Shown piece after piece: positions 19,862-27,986 of a stretch of DNA of 64,000 bases (its first letter is position 1; each line of letters opens with the position of its first letter). A model generated the notes under the pieces. The model made no database searches, was not told the DNA's origin, and worked only from the letters and a program-made list of their open reading frames with translations. The stretch comes from Lentisphaera profundi. Lineage in GTDB: Bacteria > Verrucomicrobiota > Lentisphaeria > Lentisphaerales > Lentisphaeraceae. A program made the position numbers and the translations under genes. The stretch spans positions 1,550,001 to 1,614,000 of the forward strand of contig NZ_CP117812.1 of assembly GCF_028728065.1 (NCBI RefSeq), in the 5' to 3' direction.

Positions 19862-20827
19862 ATGAAAAAAATATTTCTACTAAGTTTAATCGTATCTTCT
19901 AGCCTTTTCGGACATGGTTTTGATGAGTGGTATCAAGATTTAAACGAGAAACAAAAAGCCCTCGTCGGCAAAGAATTTAATTCCGCTGAAAGAACTCAGT
20001 GGCATTATATCCCTATAAAAAAACGTAAAGGTTTGTCGATTTCAGAAATGACTCAAGAACAAAGCGATGAAATGTTTCATATCATGGCACATGTTTTTTC
20101 TGAACAAGGTATTAAGAAAGTAAAAGCCGTTATTGAAATGGAAAAAATTCTTCGTGAAGTTGAAGGAGAAAAACGCGACCCTAAAAATTTCTATTTCACT
20201 TTATTTGGCAAAGTTAATGAGGGTAAATGGGGCTTTAGTTTTGAAGGCCATCATATCTCAGTAAACTTCACTTTTGAAGACAAAAAAATGATTAGTGGTA
20301 CGCCGCTATTCTTTGGTGCGAACCCCGCAAAAATATTTAAAAACTCTAGCTCTACTCTTCGAGAAGGCGAACGTCCCCTAGCTTTTGCTGAAGACGCTGC
20401 TTTTGATATCGTGAAATCTTTCAATGAACAACAAAAAGTCCTTGCTCACAAAGACGAAACTACCATGCGAGACATGAAAGAAGCTAAGAATGCTTTCCCA
20501 GGTAAATATGATGACTTTGGTATCCACTGGAAGCAATTGAATCCAGGTCAACAACAAACCTTAGGAAATTTAATTCGTAAAGCCTATCTCGATGACCTCA
20601 ATAGCCAATATGCTAGTCAGGCATGGAAAGAGATAGAAGACACTAAGGACAGCCTCCGTTTTGCCTATTATGGTGGAGTGGATTTACAGAGCCCACATCA
20701 TTATAGAATTATTGGCAGTGATTTAGTCATCTTGCTTTTTAATACTCAGAACGGAACGCAAAACACGAAGGTTAATCACGTTCACCAAATCTGGCGCAGT
20801 CGTAAAAATGACTTTGGCGGCAAATAA
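19862..20827 (+). CDS. exported DUF3500 family protein
   Basis: 321 aa with a signal peptide (MKKIFLLSLIVSSSLFGHG). The order of motifs fits DUF3500: R-T-Q-W-H-Y-I-P near 41-48, F-G-x-V-N-E-G-K-W-G-F-S-F-E-G-H-H near 116-132, F-F-G-A-N-P near 152, and Y-Y-G-G-V near the end with H-Y-R-I-I-G. The conserved His-rich centre could bind a metal, but no activity is established for the family. GGGAGT upstream of the ATG is a strong ribosome site. It is a single-gene unit behind the leuS terminator. Confidence 0.82.
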   Translation: MKKIFLLSLIVSSSLFGHGFDEWYQDLNEKQKALVGKEFNSAERTQWHYIPIKKRKGLSISEMTQEQSDEMFHIMAHVFSEQGIKKVKAVIEMEKILREVEGEKRDPKNFYFTLFGKVNEGKWGFSFEGHHISVNFTFEDKKMISGTPLFFGANPAKIFKNSSSTLREGERPLAFAEDAAFDIVKSFNEQQKVLAHKDETTMRDMKEAKNAFPGKYDDFGIHWKQLNPGQQQTLGNLIRKAYLDDLNSQYASQAWKEIEDTKDSLRFAYYGGVDLQSPHHYRIIGSDLVILLFNTQNGTQNTKVNHVHQIWRSRKNDFGGK

Positions 20828-20921
20828 TAATATGATTTAGAGGCATGGGGAATTACTATTTCCCATACCCTCTAAGTTCTCTAGAAACAAGTGTCTCTAA
20901 ACTAGATATAATTCAGCAACT

Positions 20922-21890
20922 TTATTCTGCATGCCTATCTAAGTCTGAGTAATAAGGGTACTTATCTTTATCCTCACTGGATATATATGAGGACCATCTT
21001 TTGTAAAACCAAATCCATTGGTCAGGACGCTTGCGAACAATACTCTCCATGTACTCCAATAGCTTAGCAGAATAAATTTCTTCAGAACCGCACTCTTTAT
21101 AGTCAAAAGGCAAAGGATTATAAGAAATATAGAAGCCTTTTTTCGTCCTATGACACTCAACCATAAATACATCTGGATCAAATTTCTTAGCAAAAGTTGC
21201 TGGACTACGGCTAATCGTGGCATCTAAACTGAAATATTTCGCATAGACTCCACCTTGTTTTATTTTTGTACTCTGATCAACTAGCAAGCCTATCGTTTGC
21301 TTGTCTCGTAAACTCTTAATCAATGCTTTAACTGCACCTTTTTCGTGAGTGATTTTAGCTCCCGTAGCAGTTCTTCCTTCGTACATGATTTGTTCGAGAA
21401 CATTATTTTTTATTTGAGTTGCCACAGAAGTTAATGTTTCATTGGCAATCGTGTAATGACTTTGGCCAATTACTTCCCAGTTGCCCATATGCATTGTGAG
21501 TAGAATACAGGGCTTCTTATCTTTATTAGCCGCTCTTCTCTCTTTAAAAAAGCTCATGCTAGCCTCATCCCACTCTATGTATTTTTCCACTTGTTTCTCA
21601 CGTCCTTTGAACCAAAGAAATTCAATAAATACATTAAATAAACCTCCCATCGACCTAATCGCTATTTCACGAGATTCTTTCGTCTCCATATCAGGAAAGG
21701 CTACATCAAGATTGGCATGAATTAATTTTTTGATACTGGGTACTTGGTAGGCCATAAAACCTAAACTCGAACCTACACTTCTCGCCCATTTCAAGGGTAA
21801 ACATTTAACGACAGCCATTAAACCATAGATAGCCATGATTTCTAAAGGCCCTTGTATCTTCTTTCTTATCTTCTTAATTTTTTTAGCCAT
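20922..21890 (-). CDS. LpxL/HtrB-type lysophospholipid or lipid A acyltransferase
   Basis: 322 aa. The acyltransferase signature H-M-G-N-W-E (H-x4-E) is at about residues 141-146, and later come G-L-L-V-D-Q-S, F-A-K-K-F and the C-terminal R-P-D-Q-W-I-W-F-Y-K-R-W of the LpxL/HtrB family. An N-terminal hydrophobic segment (residues 17-30) anchors it to the inner membrane. It transfers an acyl chain onto lipid A precursors. It begins five bases after the rlmH stop, so the two are co-transcribed. Whether it makes lipid A or another acylated lipid cannot be told. Confidence 0.88.
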   Translation of the reverse strand: MAKKIKKIRKKIQGPLEIMAIYGLMAVVKCLPLKWARSVGSSLGFMAYQVPSIKKLIHANLDVAFPDMETKESREIAIRSMGGLFNVFIEFLWFKGREKQVEKYIEWDEASMSFFKERRAANKDKKPCILLTMHMGNWEVIGQSHYTIANETLTSVATQIKNNVLEQIMYEGRTATGAKITHEKGAVKALIKSLRDKQTIGLLVDQSTKIKQGGVYAKYFSLDATISRSPATFAKKFDPDVFMVECHRTKKGFYISYNPLPFDYKECGSEEIYSAKLLEYMESIVRKRPDQWIWFYKRWSSYISSEDKDKYPYYSDLDRHAE

Positions 21891-21895
21891 AATAA

Positions 21896-22345
21896 TTACA
21901 CGTGATGATAGGGTGTGCCCTTTTGAATTGATAACATACGATAAAGTTGCTCGACAAAAAAGACTCTAATCATTTCATGAGTGAAAGTCATTTTTGATAA
22001 GCTCAACTTATAATCTGCGCGATTGTATTCTTCTTGGCTAAAGCCATAAGCACTACCCACTGCAAAAACTAGTTTTCCCGAGCAGTGGTGTGCAACTTTC
22101 TCCAACCAATTAGCTCCTTCTACAGAAGTGAAATCGAGACCTTTTTCATCTAATAAAATGAGGATATCCCTTGAGCTAATAGCTTGGATTATTTTGCTTT
22201 CTTTCCGTTTACCTGCTGATATATCAGGCAGTTCTTTATAGGATAAATTCGCATAAGGTTTTAATCTTTTTAAATACTTATCAATCCCTGCTTGGATCCA
22301 CTTTTCTTTGGTTTTTCCAATAACAAAAAACTCTATTCTTAGCAT
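21896..22345 (-). CDS. rlmH: 23S rRNA pseudouridine-1915 N3-methyltransferase
   Basis: About 149 aa. SPOUT-family marks are clear: L-L-D-E-K-G near the middle, V-F-A-V-G-S-A-Y-G-F as the knot, L-S-L-S-K-M-T-F-T-H-E-M-I-R, and the C-terminal G-x-P-Y-H-H. It methylates pseudouridine 1915 in helix 69 of 23S rRNA. The start is the ATG at 22345 with GGAG nine bases upstream; the longer frame would need a TTG nine codons earlier and would lack family support. Confidence 0.95.
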   Translation of the reverse strand: MLRIEFFVIGKTKEKWIQAGIDKYLKRLKPYANLSYKELPDISAGKRKESKIIQAISSRDILILLDEKGLDFTSVEGANWLEKVAHHCSGKLVFAVGSAYGFSQEEYNRADYKLSLSKMTFTHEMIRVFFVEQLYRMLSIQKGTPYHHV

Positions 22346-22454
22346 ATAAATAAACTCCAAAATAATCTTCAATAACTCTACATCTAAAGATATATCTTTC
22401 TTGTTTATTAATTGATTTTTCTATGATTATTTCACCAAGAAAAGGCTTCAACAT

Positions 22455-22835
22455 TTAAAATGTTATTTTGTGCTGCTCGCAAAGCCATCTATATGCTTTA
22501 TCACGATCTTTAAATATTTGTAAATCCCACTTCTCTTTACGTGGGATTTTCGCGAGTAACTGAGTACTCAATTCTGAGATACGAGTATAAGAAACCACTG
22601 ATAAAAAATTTAATTCTTTCAAGTTAAGCAGCTGTAGCTGAGCTTCAAAACTATAGGTGTATGAATGAATTTTATTAACTAACAAAGAAAACGGCGCTCT
22701 TAAATTATCTAATAAAAAAGCATGGTACTGATTGATCATATCTAAACTAAGCTCAACACCTTCATTTATGATCACTTCAGCCATATCCTCATGGAGGATT
22801 ATTATTTTACCAAAATGTAGTTTATGTACCTTCAT
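22455..22835 (-). CDS. small unknown protein with STAS/SpoIIAA-like pattern
   Basis: 126 aa, no signal peptide. It starts with a strand pattern (V-H-K-L-H-F-G-K-I-I-I-L), an acidic helix, then F-S-L-L-V-N-K, and ends with a segment resembling small proteins of marine Bacteroidetes and PVC bacteria called SpoIIAA-like (F-L-S-V-V-S-Y-T-R and K-A-Y-R-W-L near the end). The role is unknown; a STAS-like fold is only inferred. The ATG at 22835 has AAGG upstream; a GTG three codons earlier is possible. Confidence 0.6.
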   Translation of the reverse strand: MKVHKLHFGKIIILHEDMAEVIINEGVELSLDMINQYHAFLLDNLRAPFSLLVNKIHSYTYSFEAQLQLLNLKELNFLSVVSYTRISELSTQLLAKIPRKEKWDLQIFKDRDKAYRWLCEQHKITF

Positions 22836-23003
22836 CGACTTCACCTTAAATAATCTGCTTTCTTAATATATAACTCAAAGCTACTGTACTCAAGAGGGCG
22901 ATCTTCATATTAAAGGATAATTATTCTACCACAAAGTCGAAATATAAATTGTACTTTTTAATCAATTGACTAAATTATTTAAACTCAAAATAGATATCAA
23001 AAT

Positions 23004-23741
23004 ATGAATACACTACAAGAAGATTTTCTCAAGCGCCTAGGCAACCACAATCGTCTCGACCTTTTACTTAGTCAATCCATGGGCGTTTACTTTTTCATCA
23101 AAGATACCGCAGGCCGTGTTATGATGGCAAATAAACTTACCTACGTACGCTGTGGTTTTAAATCAGAAGATGAAATAATTGGAAAAACTGATTACGACCT
23201 TTTTGAATTTGACCTCGCCGATAAGTACCATAAAGATGAGCAGGCCATCATACAAAAAGGAGAAGCCGTTTTTCACATGGCTGAACTAGCTCCTAATAAA
23301 GATGGAATTATTGATTGCTACTTCTCCAATAAAATGCCCGTACACGATCTAGAAGGTAATATTATTGGTGTTGCGAGTACGACATCCAGTCATGATTATA
23401 TGAAGAAAATGCTAGGTGGATATTTAACCATTTCTCCTGCATTGGAATTTGTTAGAGATAACTTCAGAACAAATATAAGTATCCCTGAACTCGCTGAAAG
23501 TCTCAATATGACCCAGCGTAAATTTGGTGAAATTTTCAAAGAAGTATTAACCGTCACTCCACAGACTTACATTATAAAAATGCGCATTCACTATGCCTGT
23601 GTCGATCTCATTAACACAAAAAAAGCTTTAAAGAAAATTGCTGAAGATGTCGGCTTCTATGACCACAGTACATTTATTCGACAATTCTCTAAGCACGTTG
23701 GGATGCTACCTACTAAATATCGTAATTCTCATAAAAAATAG
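23004..23741 (+). CDS. PAS domain AraC-family transcription regulator
   Basis: 245 aa. Residues 20-135 form a PAS domain (Y-F-F-I-K-D-T-A-G-R, I-I-G-K-T-D-Y-D-L-F, and the closing G-N-I-I-G-V-A). Residues 145-245 form the AraC double helix-turn-helix: S-I-P-E-L-A-E-S-L-N-M-T-Q-R-K-F, then I-A-E-D-V-G-F-Y-D-H-S-T-F-I-R-Q-F and the final P-T-K-Y-R. It is therefore a one-component sensor-regulator. It lies just upstream of the Gfo/Idh/MocA cluster and may control it, but a terminator separates them and no binding site was identified. Confidence 0.88.
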   Translation: MNTLQEDFLKRLGNHNRLDLLLSQSMGVYFFIKDTAGRVMMANKLTYVRCGFKSEDEIIGKTDYDLFEFDLADKYHKDEQAIIQKGEAVFHMAELAPNKDGIIDCYFSNKMPVHDLEGNIIGVASTTSSHDYMKKMLGGYLTISPALEFVRDNFRTNISIPELAESLNMTQRKFGEIFKEVLTVTPQTYIIKMRIHYACVDLINTKKALKKIAEDVGFYDHSTFIRQFSKHVGMLPTKYRNSHKK

Positions 23742-23762
23742 AACTATATACAGATCACTATA

Positions 23763-23789
23763 AGCCCGAAGTTATTTCGGGCTTTTTTA
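23763..23789 (+). terminator. rho-independent terminator of the AraC-type gene
   Basis: Stem AGCCCGAA / TTCGGGCT, loop GTTAT, then TTTTTT. Confidence 0.9.
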
Positions 23790-23887
23790 TGCTCAGAATA
23801 CATGGACTCGGAGAAATAAATACATTTAAGCAAGTGATGAAATAGATTATTTTGCAAAAAAGTACAATTATTCTAACCTAGAATGGC

Positions 23888-23916
23888 TTGAAATAAGTAA
23901 TTAGTCACTATATAAT
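23888..23916 (+). promoter_or_regulatory. sigma-70 promoter of the oxidoreductase cluster
   Basis: TTGAAA at 23888-23893 and TATAAT at 23911-23916 with a 17-base spacer, 38 bases before the ATG at 23955. This is close to the consensus and is the best promoter I see in the window. Confidence 0.72.
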
Positions 23917-23954
23917 CAAAGTAGAATACAACCGTAACCACTAAGGAATCAACT

Positions 23955-25232
23955 ATGCACTTATCACACAACCGTCGCAATTTCATGAAAGGTTCAGCTG
24001 CTCTTATGGCATCTTCAGTATCACTAAGCTCTGCACTTGCCGACACAAAACCATCGACAAAGACTCTCAAAGTTGCTCTAATTGGCTGTGGTGGTCGTGG
24101 CTCCGGTGCCGCTAGTCAAATCCTTAAAGCAGATAATAATATTGAATTAATTGCCCTCGCAGACGTATTCCCTGATAAAGTTGATGCCGCAAAAAAACGC
24201 TTTGCACGCTTAAAAGATAAAGCTCCCATCAAAGATGAATTCTGTTTCTCTGGCTTTGATGCTTATAAAAAAATCATGGAAATCCCCGAAGTCGACATTG
24301 TCCTTCTTACCACTCCTCCTCACTTTCGCCCGATGCACATCGAAGCCGCTGTAGATGCAGGCAAGCATGTTTTTGCAGAAAAACCCCTCGCTTGTGATCC
24401 TGCAGGACTAAAACGAGCGGCCGAAGCCATTCGTAAATGTGAAGAGAAAGGCCTCTACTTTCTCTGTGGTTTCTGCTACCGTTTTGACGGCGCTAAAGTC
24501 GAAACAATGAAGCAAATCAAAGAAGGCATAATCGGAGATATCACTAATATTCAAAGTTCCTATAATGCAGGAGGTCTATGGCACAAAGGTCGTAAAGACA
24601 CTTGGACTGATATGGAATGGCAAATGCGTAATTGGCTATATTTCACTTGGCTCTCCGGCGATCATATTGTGGAGCAAGCAATCCATGGCATTGATAAAAT
24701 GCAGTGGCTCACTGGCGATGCTGATATTAAATCAGTCAACAGTATCGGCGGTCGTCAATCAAGAACAGATGCAAAATTCGGGGATATATTCGATCACTTC
24801 TCAGTACAATATGAATTCGACAATGGCATCATCGGTAACTTTACTTGTCGCCAACAATCTGGTACCGATCGTTATGTGGGTGATGTCGCTTATGGAACCA
24901 AAGGCAAAGTAGACTTTCAGCGCGGACGTATCTACAATCAAAAAGGAGAACAAATCTGGGCCGTAAAAGGTAAATTTGAACAAATGCATCAGCACGAGCA
25001 ACGAGTTTTAGTTGAACATATTCGAGCGGGGAAATACTTTAATAATGGTAAAGAATCAATCAAAAGCTGTGGCTTAGGAATCTTGGGCCGCATGTCGGGT
25101 TATACAGGCAAAAAACTAACTTGGGATAAACTCATGAATTCTAAAGAAGATTTAAGTCCTTCTGCTTATAGTTTTGATACTCCCATTTCTGTTCCGCCAG
25201 TTGCCCAACCCGGCATCACTAAATTCGTATAG
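23955..25232 (+). CDS. Gfo/Idh/MocA family oxidoreductase, Tat-exported
   Basis: 425 aa. The N-terminus has a twin-arginine signal (N-R-R-N-F-M-K, residues 6-12, then a short hydrophobic stretch ending A-L-A). The Rossmann motif G-C-G-G-R-G-S-G is near 48-55 and the family E-K-P is near 141, followed by the substrate-domain motif F-C-Y-R. Such proteins oxidise or reduce sugars, inositols or glycosides with tightly bound NAD(P); Tat export agrees with folding around cofactor before transport. AAGGA precedes the ATG. The next gene starts eight bases after its stop, so they form an operon. Confidence 0.9.
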   Translation: MHLSHNRRNFMKGSAALMASSVSLSSALADTKPSTKTLKVALIGCGGRGSGAASQILKADNNIELIALADVFPDKVDAAKKRFARLKDKAPIKDEFCFSGFDAYKKIMEIPEVDIVLLTTPPHFRPMHIEAAVDAGKHVFAEKPLACDPAGLKRAAEAIRKCEEKGLYFLCGFCYRFDGAKVETMKQIKEGIIGDITNIQSSYNAGGLWHKGRKDTWTDMEWQMRNWLYFTWLSGDHIVEQAIHGIDKMQWLTGDADIKSVNSIGGRQSRTDAKFGDIFDHFSVQYEFDNGIIGNFTCRQQSGTDRYVGDVAYGTKGKVDFQRGRIYNQKGEQIWAVKGKFEQMHQHEQRVLVEHIRAGKYFNNGKESIKSCGLGILGRMSGYTGKKLTWDKLMNSKEDLSPSAYSFDTPISVPPVAQPGITKFV

Positions 25233-25240
25233 GTCTGAAT

Positions 25241-26101
25241 ATGAAAAAATCATTACTTGTATTTTTATGTACGCTTTTGTCATTTTCACTTTTTTCTGAA
25301 GACAAATTACAGATTAAATTCGCCCTGAAATACGGCATGATCAAAACTAAGGCTTCCGTATTAGATAAATTTAAATTAGTTAAAGAACTGGGTTATGATG
25401 GCATTGAAGTTAATGGCCCCTCAAATAATCGAGAGGCTTTTAAAGCGGCTAGTGAAGCATCTGGCCTACCTATTCATGGCGTCGTTTGTAGTACACACTG
25501 GAAGCTCCAATTATCTGATCCTGACGAATCCATAAGAGCAAAAGGCCTGGAGGGTTTTAAACAGGCTATTCGAGATGCTAAATTCTATGGTGCAAGTTCT
25601 GTACTCTTAGTTCCCGCTAAAGTCCGCAAAGGTGTGACTTTCGAAGAATGTTGGGAAAGAAGTATTATCGAAATCAAAAAAGCCTTACCTCTAGCAAAAG
25701 AATTAGGCATTAATATTCTTTTAGAGAATGTTTGGAATGATTTCCTTACCACTCCTGAAGACACACTCAAATATATTAATGAGCTCAATTCAGATTTAGT
25801 CGGTTCGTATTTTGATATTGGTAACACCGTACGTTACAACCCCCCTGCTTCATGGCCTCCTGTCCTCGGAAATAAAATCATGAAACTTGATGTGAAACCT
25901 TATGTAAAACAGCCTAAAGGTCAAAATCTTTACAAAGGCTTTCAAGCTAAAATTGGTCAAGACGATAACGATTGGCCTGCAGTATGCAAAGCTTTAAAAG
26001 CGATCAATTATTCGGGCTGGGCAACGGCCGAAGTGGGTGGTGGTGATAAAGAACGCTTAGCAGAAATCCTTGCCAATATGCAAAAAGTTTTCAGCCACTA
26101 A
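25241..26101 (+). CDS. exported sugar phosphate isomerase/epimerase (TIM barrel)
   Basis: 286 aa with a Sec signal peptide (MKKSLLVFLCTLLSFSLFS). The xylose-isomerase-like TIM barrel shows G-Y-D-G-I-E-V-N near 53, S-S-V-L-L-V-P, L-L-E-N-V-W-N near 166 (metal-binding Glu) and Y-F-D-I-G-N-T near 189, with a final A-E-V-G-G-G-D. These are the metal ligands of AP-endonuclease/epimerase-type enzymes. With the upstream oxidoreductase it probably handles a periplasmic sugar; the sugar is unknown. Confidence 0.86.
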   Translation: MKKSLLVFLCTLLSFSLFSEDKLQIKFALKYGMIKTKASVLDKFKLVKELGYDGIEVNGPSNNREAFKAASEASGLPIHGVVCSTHWKLQLSDPDESIRAKGLEGFKQAIRDAKFYGASSVLLVPAKVRKGVTFEECWERSIIEIKKALPLAKELGINILLENVWNDFLTTPEDTLKYINELNSDLVGSYFDIGNTVRYNPPASWPPVLGNKIMKLDVKPYVKQPKGQNLYKGFQAKIGQDDNDWPAVCKALKAINYSGWATAEVGGGDKERLAEILANMQKVFSH

Positions 26102-26126
26102 AACAGCCGATTGCGAGATTTCATTC

Positions 26127-26900
26127 ATGATACGATTTTTACTTTTTATTTTAGCTATAAGCTCTTTGATTTCCTGCGCTTCAAAGAACACTCATAATAA
26201 AGAACTAACAATCGTATCTTATAACATCCGCCATGGCCAAGGCATGGATGGTCTCGTTGATATAAAACGAACGGCAACAGTGCTTGAGCTTCTAGACGCG
26301 GATCTCATTGCACTTCAAGAAGTCGATAAATTCTGTCCACGTAGTGGAAACATCCATATTGCAAAAGAGCTTGCTAAGCTATTAGGAATGGAATTCCATT
26401 TTGAAAAGTTCATGGATTATCAAGGAGGCGAATATGGCATGGCAGTACTTTCTCGTTTCCCGATTGAAAAAACAATCCGTCATCAACTGCCTAAAGGCAC
26501 TGAACCACGTTGTGCTCTAGAAATCCAAGTAAAAGTACCTGCAATTAACAATCTGCTATCCTTTATATGTATCCATAATGAGTGGCGTAAGGGCGATGCT
26601 CGCAAAGCTCAAGTCAAAACATTACTAGATGCCATTAATCACTATCATCACCCCACTATCTTAGCAGGTGATTTTAATGCTACACCTGATGATCCTTCAA
26701 TAGCTTTATTAAAAAATACATCTTGGCTGATCATGAATAAATCTGGTGAAAAAACCTATCCTAGTCACAAGCCAGAAAAAGAGATTGATTTCATCATGAG
26801 TCGAAACTTAAACGATAAATCCGCTTCTCATTTCGTGGTCAATGAACAAGTAGCATCTGATCACCGGCCCATTGTCGCTGAAATACACTTTGAAAAATAA
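26127..26900 (+). CDS. endonuclease/exonuclease/phosphatase family lipoprotein
   Basis: About 257 aa. I start at the ATG at 26127, which begins a lipoprotein signal peptide with lipobox S-L-I-S-C; the frame extends upstream into the previous gene without family support. EEP motifs are complete: S-Y-N-I-R-H-G-Q-G, L-Q-E-V-D, A-G-D-F-N-A-T-P, I-D-F-I and S-D-H-R-P. The fold hydrolyses phosphodiesters or phosphomonoesters in a metal-dependent way; as an exported lipoprotein it more likely acts on sugar phosphates or lipids than on DNA. It lies 25 bases after the epimerase gene. Confidence 0.88.
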   Translation: MIRFLLFILAISSLISCASKNTHNKELTIVSYNIRHGQGMDGLVDIKRTATVLELLDADLIALQEVDKFCPRSGNIHIAKELAKLLGMEFHFEKFMDYQGGEYGMAVLSRFPIEKTIRHQLPKGTEPRCALEIQVKVPAINNLLSFICIHNEWRKGDARKAQVKTLLDAINHYHHPTILAGDFNATPDDPSIALLKNTSWLIMNKSGEKTYPSHKPEKEIDFIMSRNLNDKSASHFVVNEQVASDHRPIVAEIHFEK

Positions 26901-26957
26901 GACGATTTATTCCAAATTTACTTAAGCTTATGAGCAAGATTCCTTTTTTATTGCGAA

Positions 26958-26987
26958 TTGACTTTATATATTGACTAAATTTATTAT
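26958..26987 (+). promoter_or_regulatory. possible sigma-70 promoter of apbE
   Basis: TTGACT at 26958-26963 and TATTAT at 26982-26987 with 18 bases between, 16 bases before the apbE ATG. A second TTGACT at 26971 makes the exact -35 uncertain. Confidence 0.45.
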
Positions 26988-27002
26988 AACTGGGAACTCT
27001 CT

Positions 27003-27974
27003 ATGAGAAAAACGATTTTATTACTACTACTTGTTTTTTTATCGAGTCCCCTTTTCTCTCAAGACTTAAAATCCTATAGCTTCACTGAAAAAATCATGGC
27101 TTGCGACTTCCGCATCCTCATTTATGCTCATAACTCAAATCATGCTGAAGATAGCGCAAACAAAGCTTTTGCCAAAATTTCGGCCATCAATCTCATTTGC
27201 AGTGATTACATTACTCAAAGCGAGGTAAGTCAATTATCCACAAGTCATAATACCTGGACTTCCCTTAGTGATGATTTGTGGCGTATACTAAAATATTCAC
27301 AAGACTTATCTAAGGAAAGCAAAGGCGCTTTTGACATCACCTGTGGTCCCCTTACAGTTCAATGGCGTAAAGCACGTTATCAAAATAAACTTCCCGATCC
27401 AAACGCAATTACTCGCTTATTGAAAAGATGTGGCTACCAAAAACTTGAACTCAATCAAGACCATCAATCCGCACGCTTAAATACGCCCTTCATGAAAATA
27501 GATTTAGGTGCCATTGCCAAAGGTTATGCCGCCGATCAAGCCATGCTAACCCTTCAGAAAAACGGTATTAAACACGCCATGATCGATGCTTCAGGTGATT
27601 TACTTATGAGTGCCCACCCCACGGCTAAATGGAAAGTCTACTTAAAAAATGGCAGTGATCATCAGTCTAAAAACTATATCGAGATAAAGGAAGGTGCCGT
27701 TGCCACCTCTGGTAGCTCAATCCAAAACTTGAGTTCCGATAAGAAACTATATTCACATATCATTGATCCACGAACGGGTATGGCCATCACTCATAATAAT
27801 CAAGTAACGGTTATCTCAACTTCAGCAATCGAAGCAGATGCTCTTGCTTCTACTTTATCCGTATTGCCCGCAGCTCAAGGTTTAAAATTGCTCCAAAACA
27901 AACTAAATTGCTCGGCACTCATTCATAATCATGACTCAATCAAAAAATCTAAAAATTTCCCTACACTCTATTAA
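27003..27974 (+). CDS. apbE: FAD:protein FMN transferase
   Basis: 323 aa with a signal peptide (MRKTILLLLLVFLSSPLFS). ApbE motifs appear in order: F-D-I-T-C-G-P-L near 114, K-I-D-L-G-A-I-A-K-G-Y-A-A-D near 163-176, D-A-S-G-D-L near 195, H-I-I-D-P-R-T-G near 255 and the closing S-A-I-E-A-D-A-L-A-S-T-L. It attaches FMN to Ser/Thr of exported flavoproteins such as NqrB/C and RnfG, none of which is in this window. GGGAA precedes the ATG. It lies 12 bases before the next gene. Confidence 0.94.
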   Translation: MRKTILLLLLVFLSSPLFSQDLKSYSFTEKIMACDFRILIYAHNSNHAEDSANKAFAKISAINLICSDYITQSEVSQLSTSHNTWTSLSDDLWRILKYSQDLSKESKGAFDITCGPLTVQWRKARYQNKLPDPNAITRLLKRCGYQKLELNQDHQSARLNTPFMKIDLGAIAKGYAADQAMLTLQKNGIKHAMIDASGDLLMSAHPTAKWKVYLKNGSDHQSKNYIEIKEGAVATSGSSIQNLSSDKKLYSHIIDPRTGMAITHNNQVTVISTSAIEADALASTLSVLPAAQGLKLLQNKLNCSALIHNHDSIKKSKNFPTLY

Positions 27975-27986
27975 CAAGGACCTTAT

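Noticed and set aside
20834-20880. Terminator after the DUF3500 gene
   Set aside because: ATGGGGAA and TTCCCAT pair only imperfectly and no T run follows.
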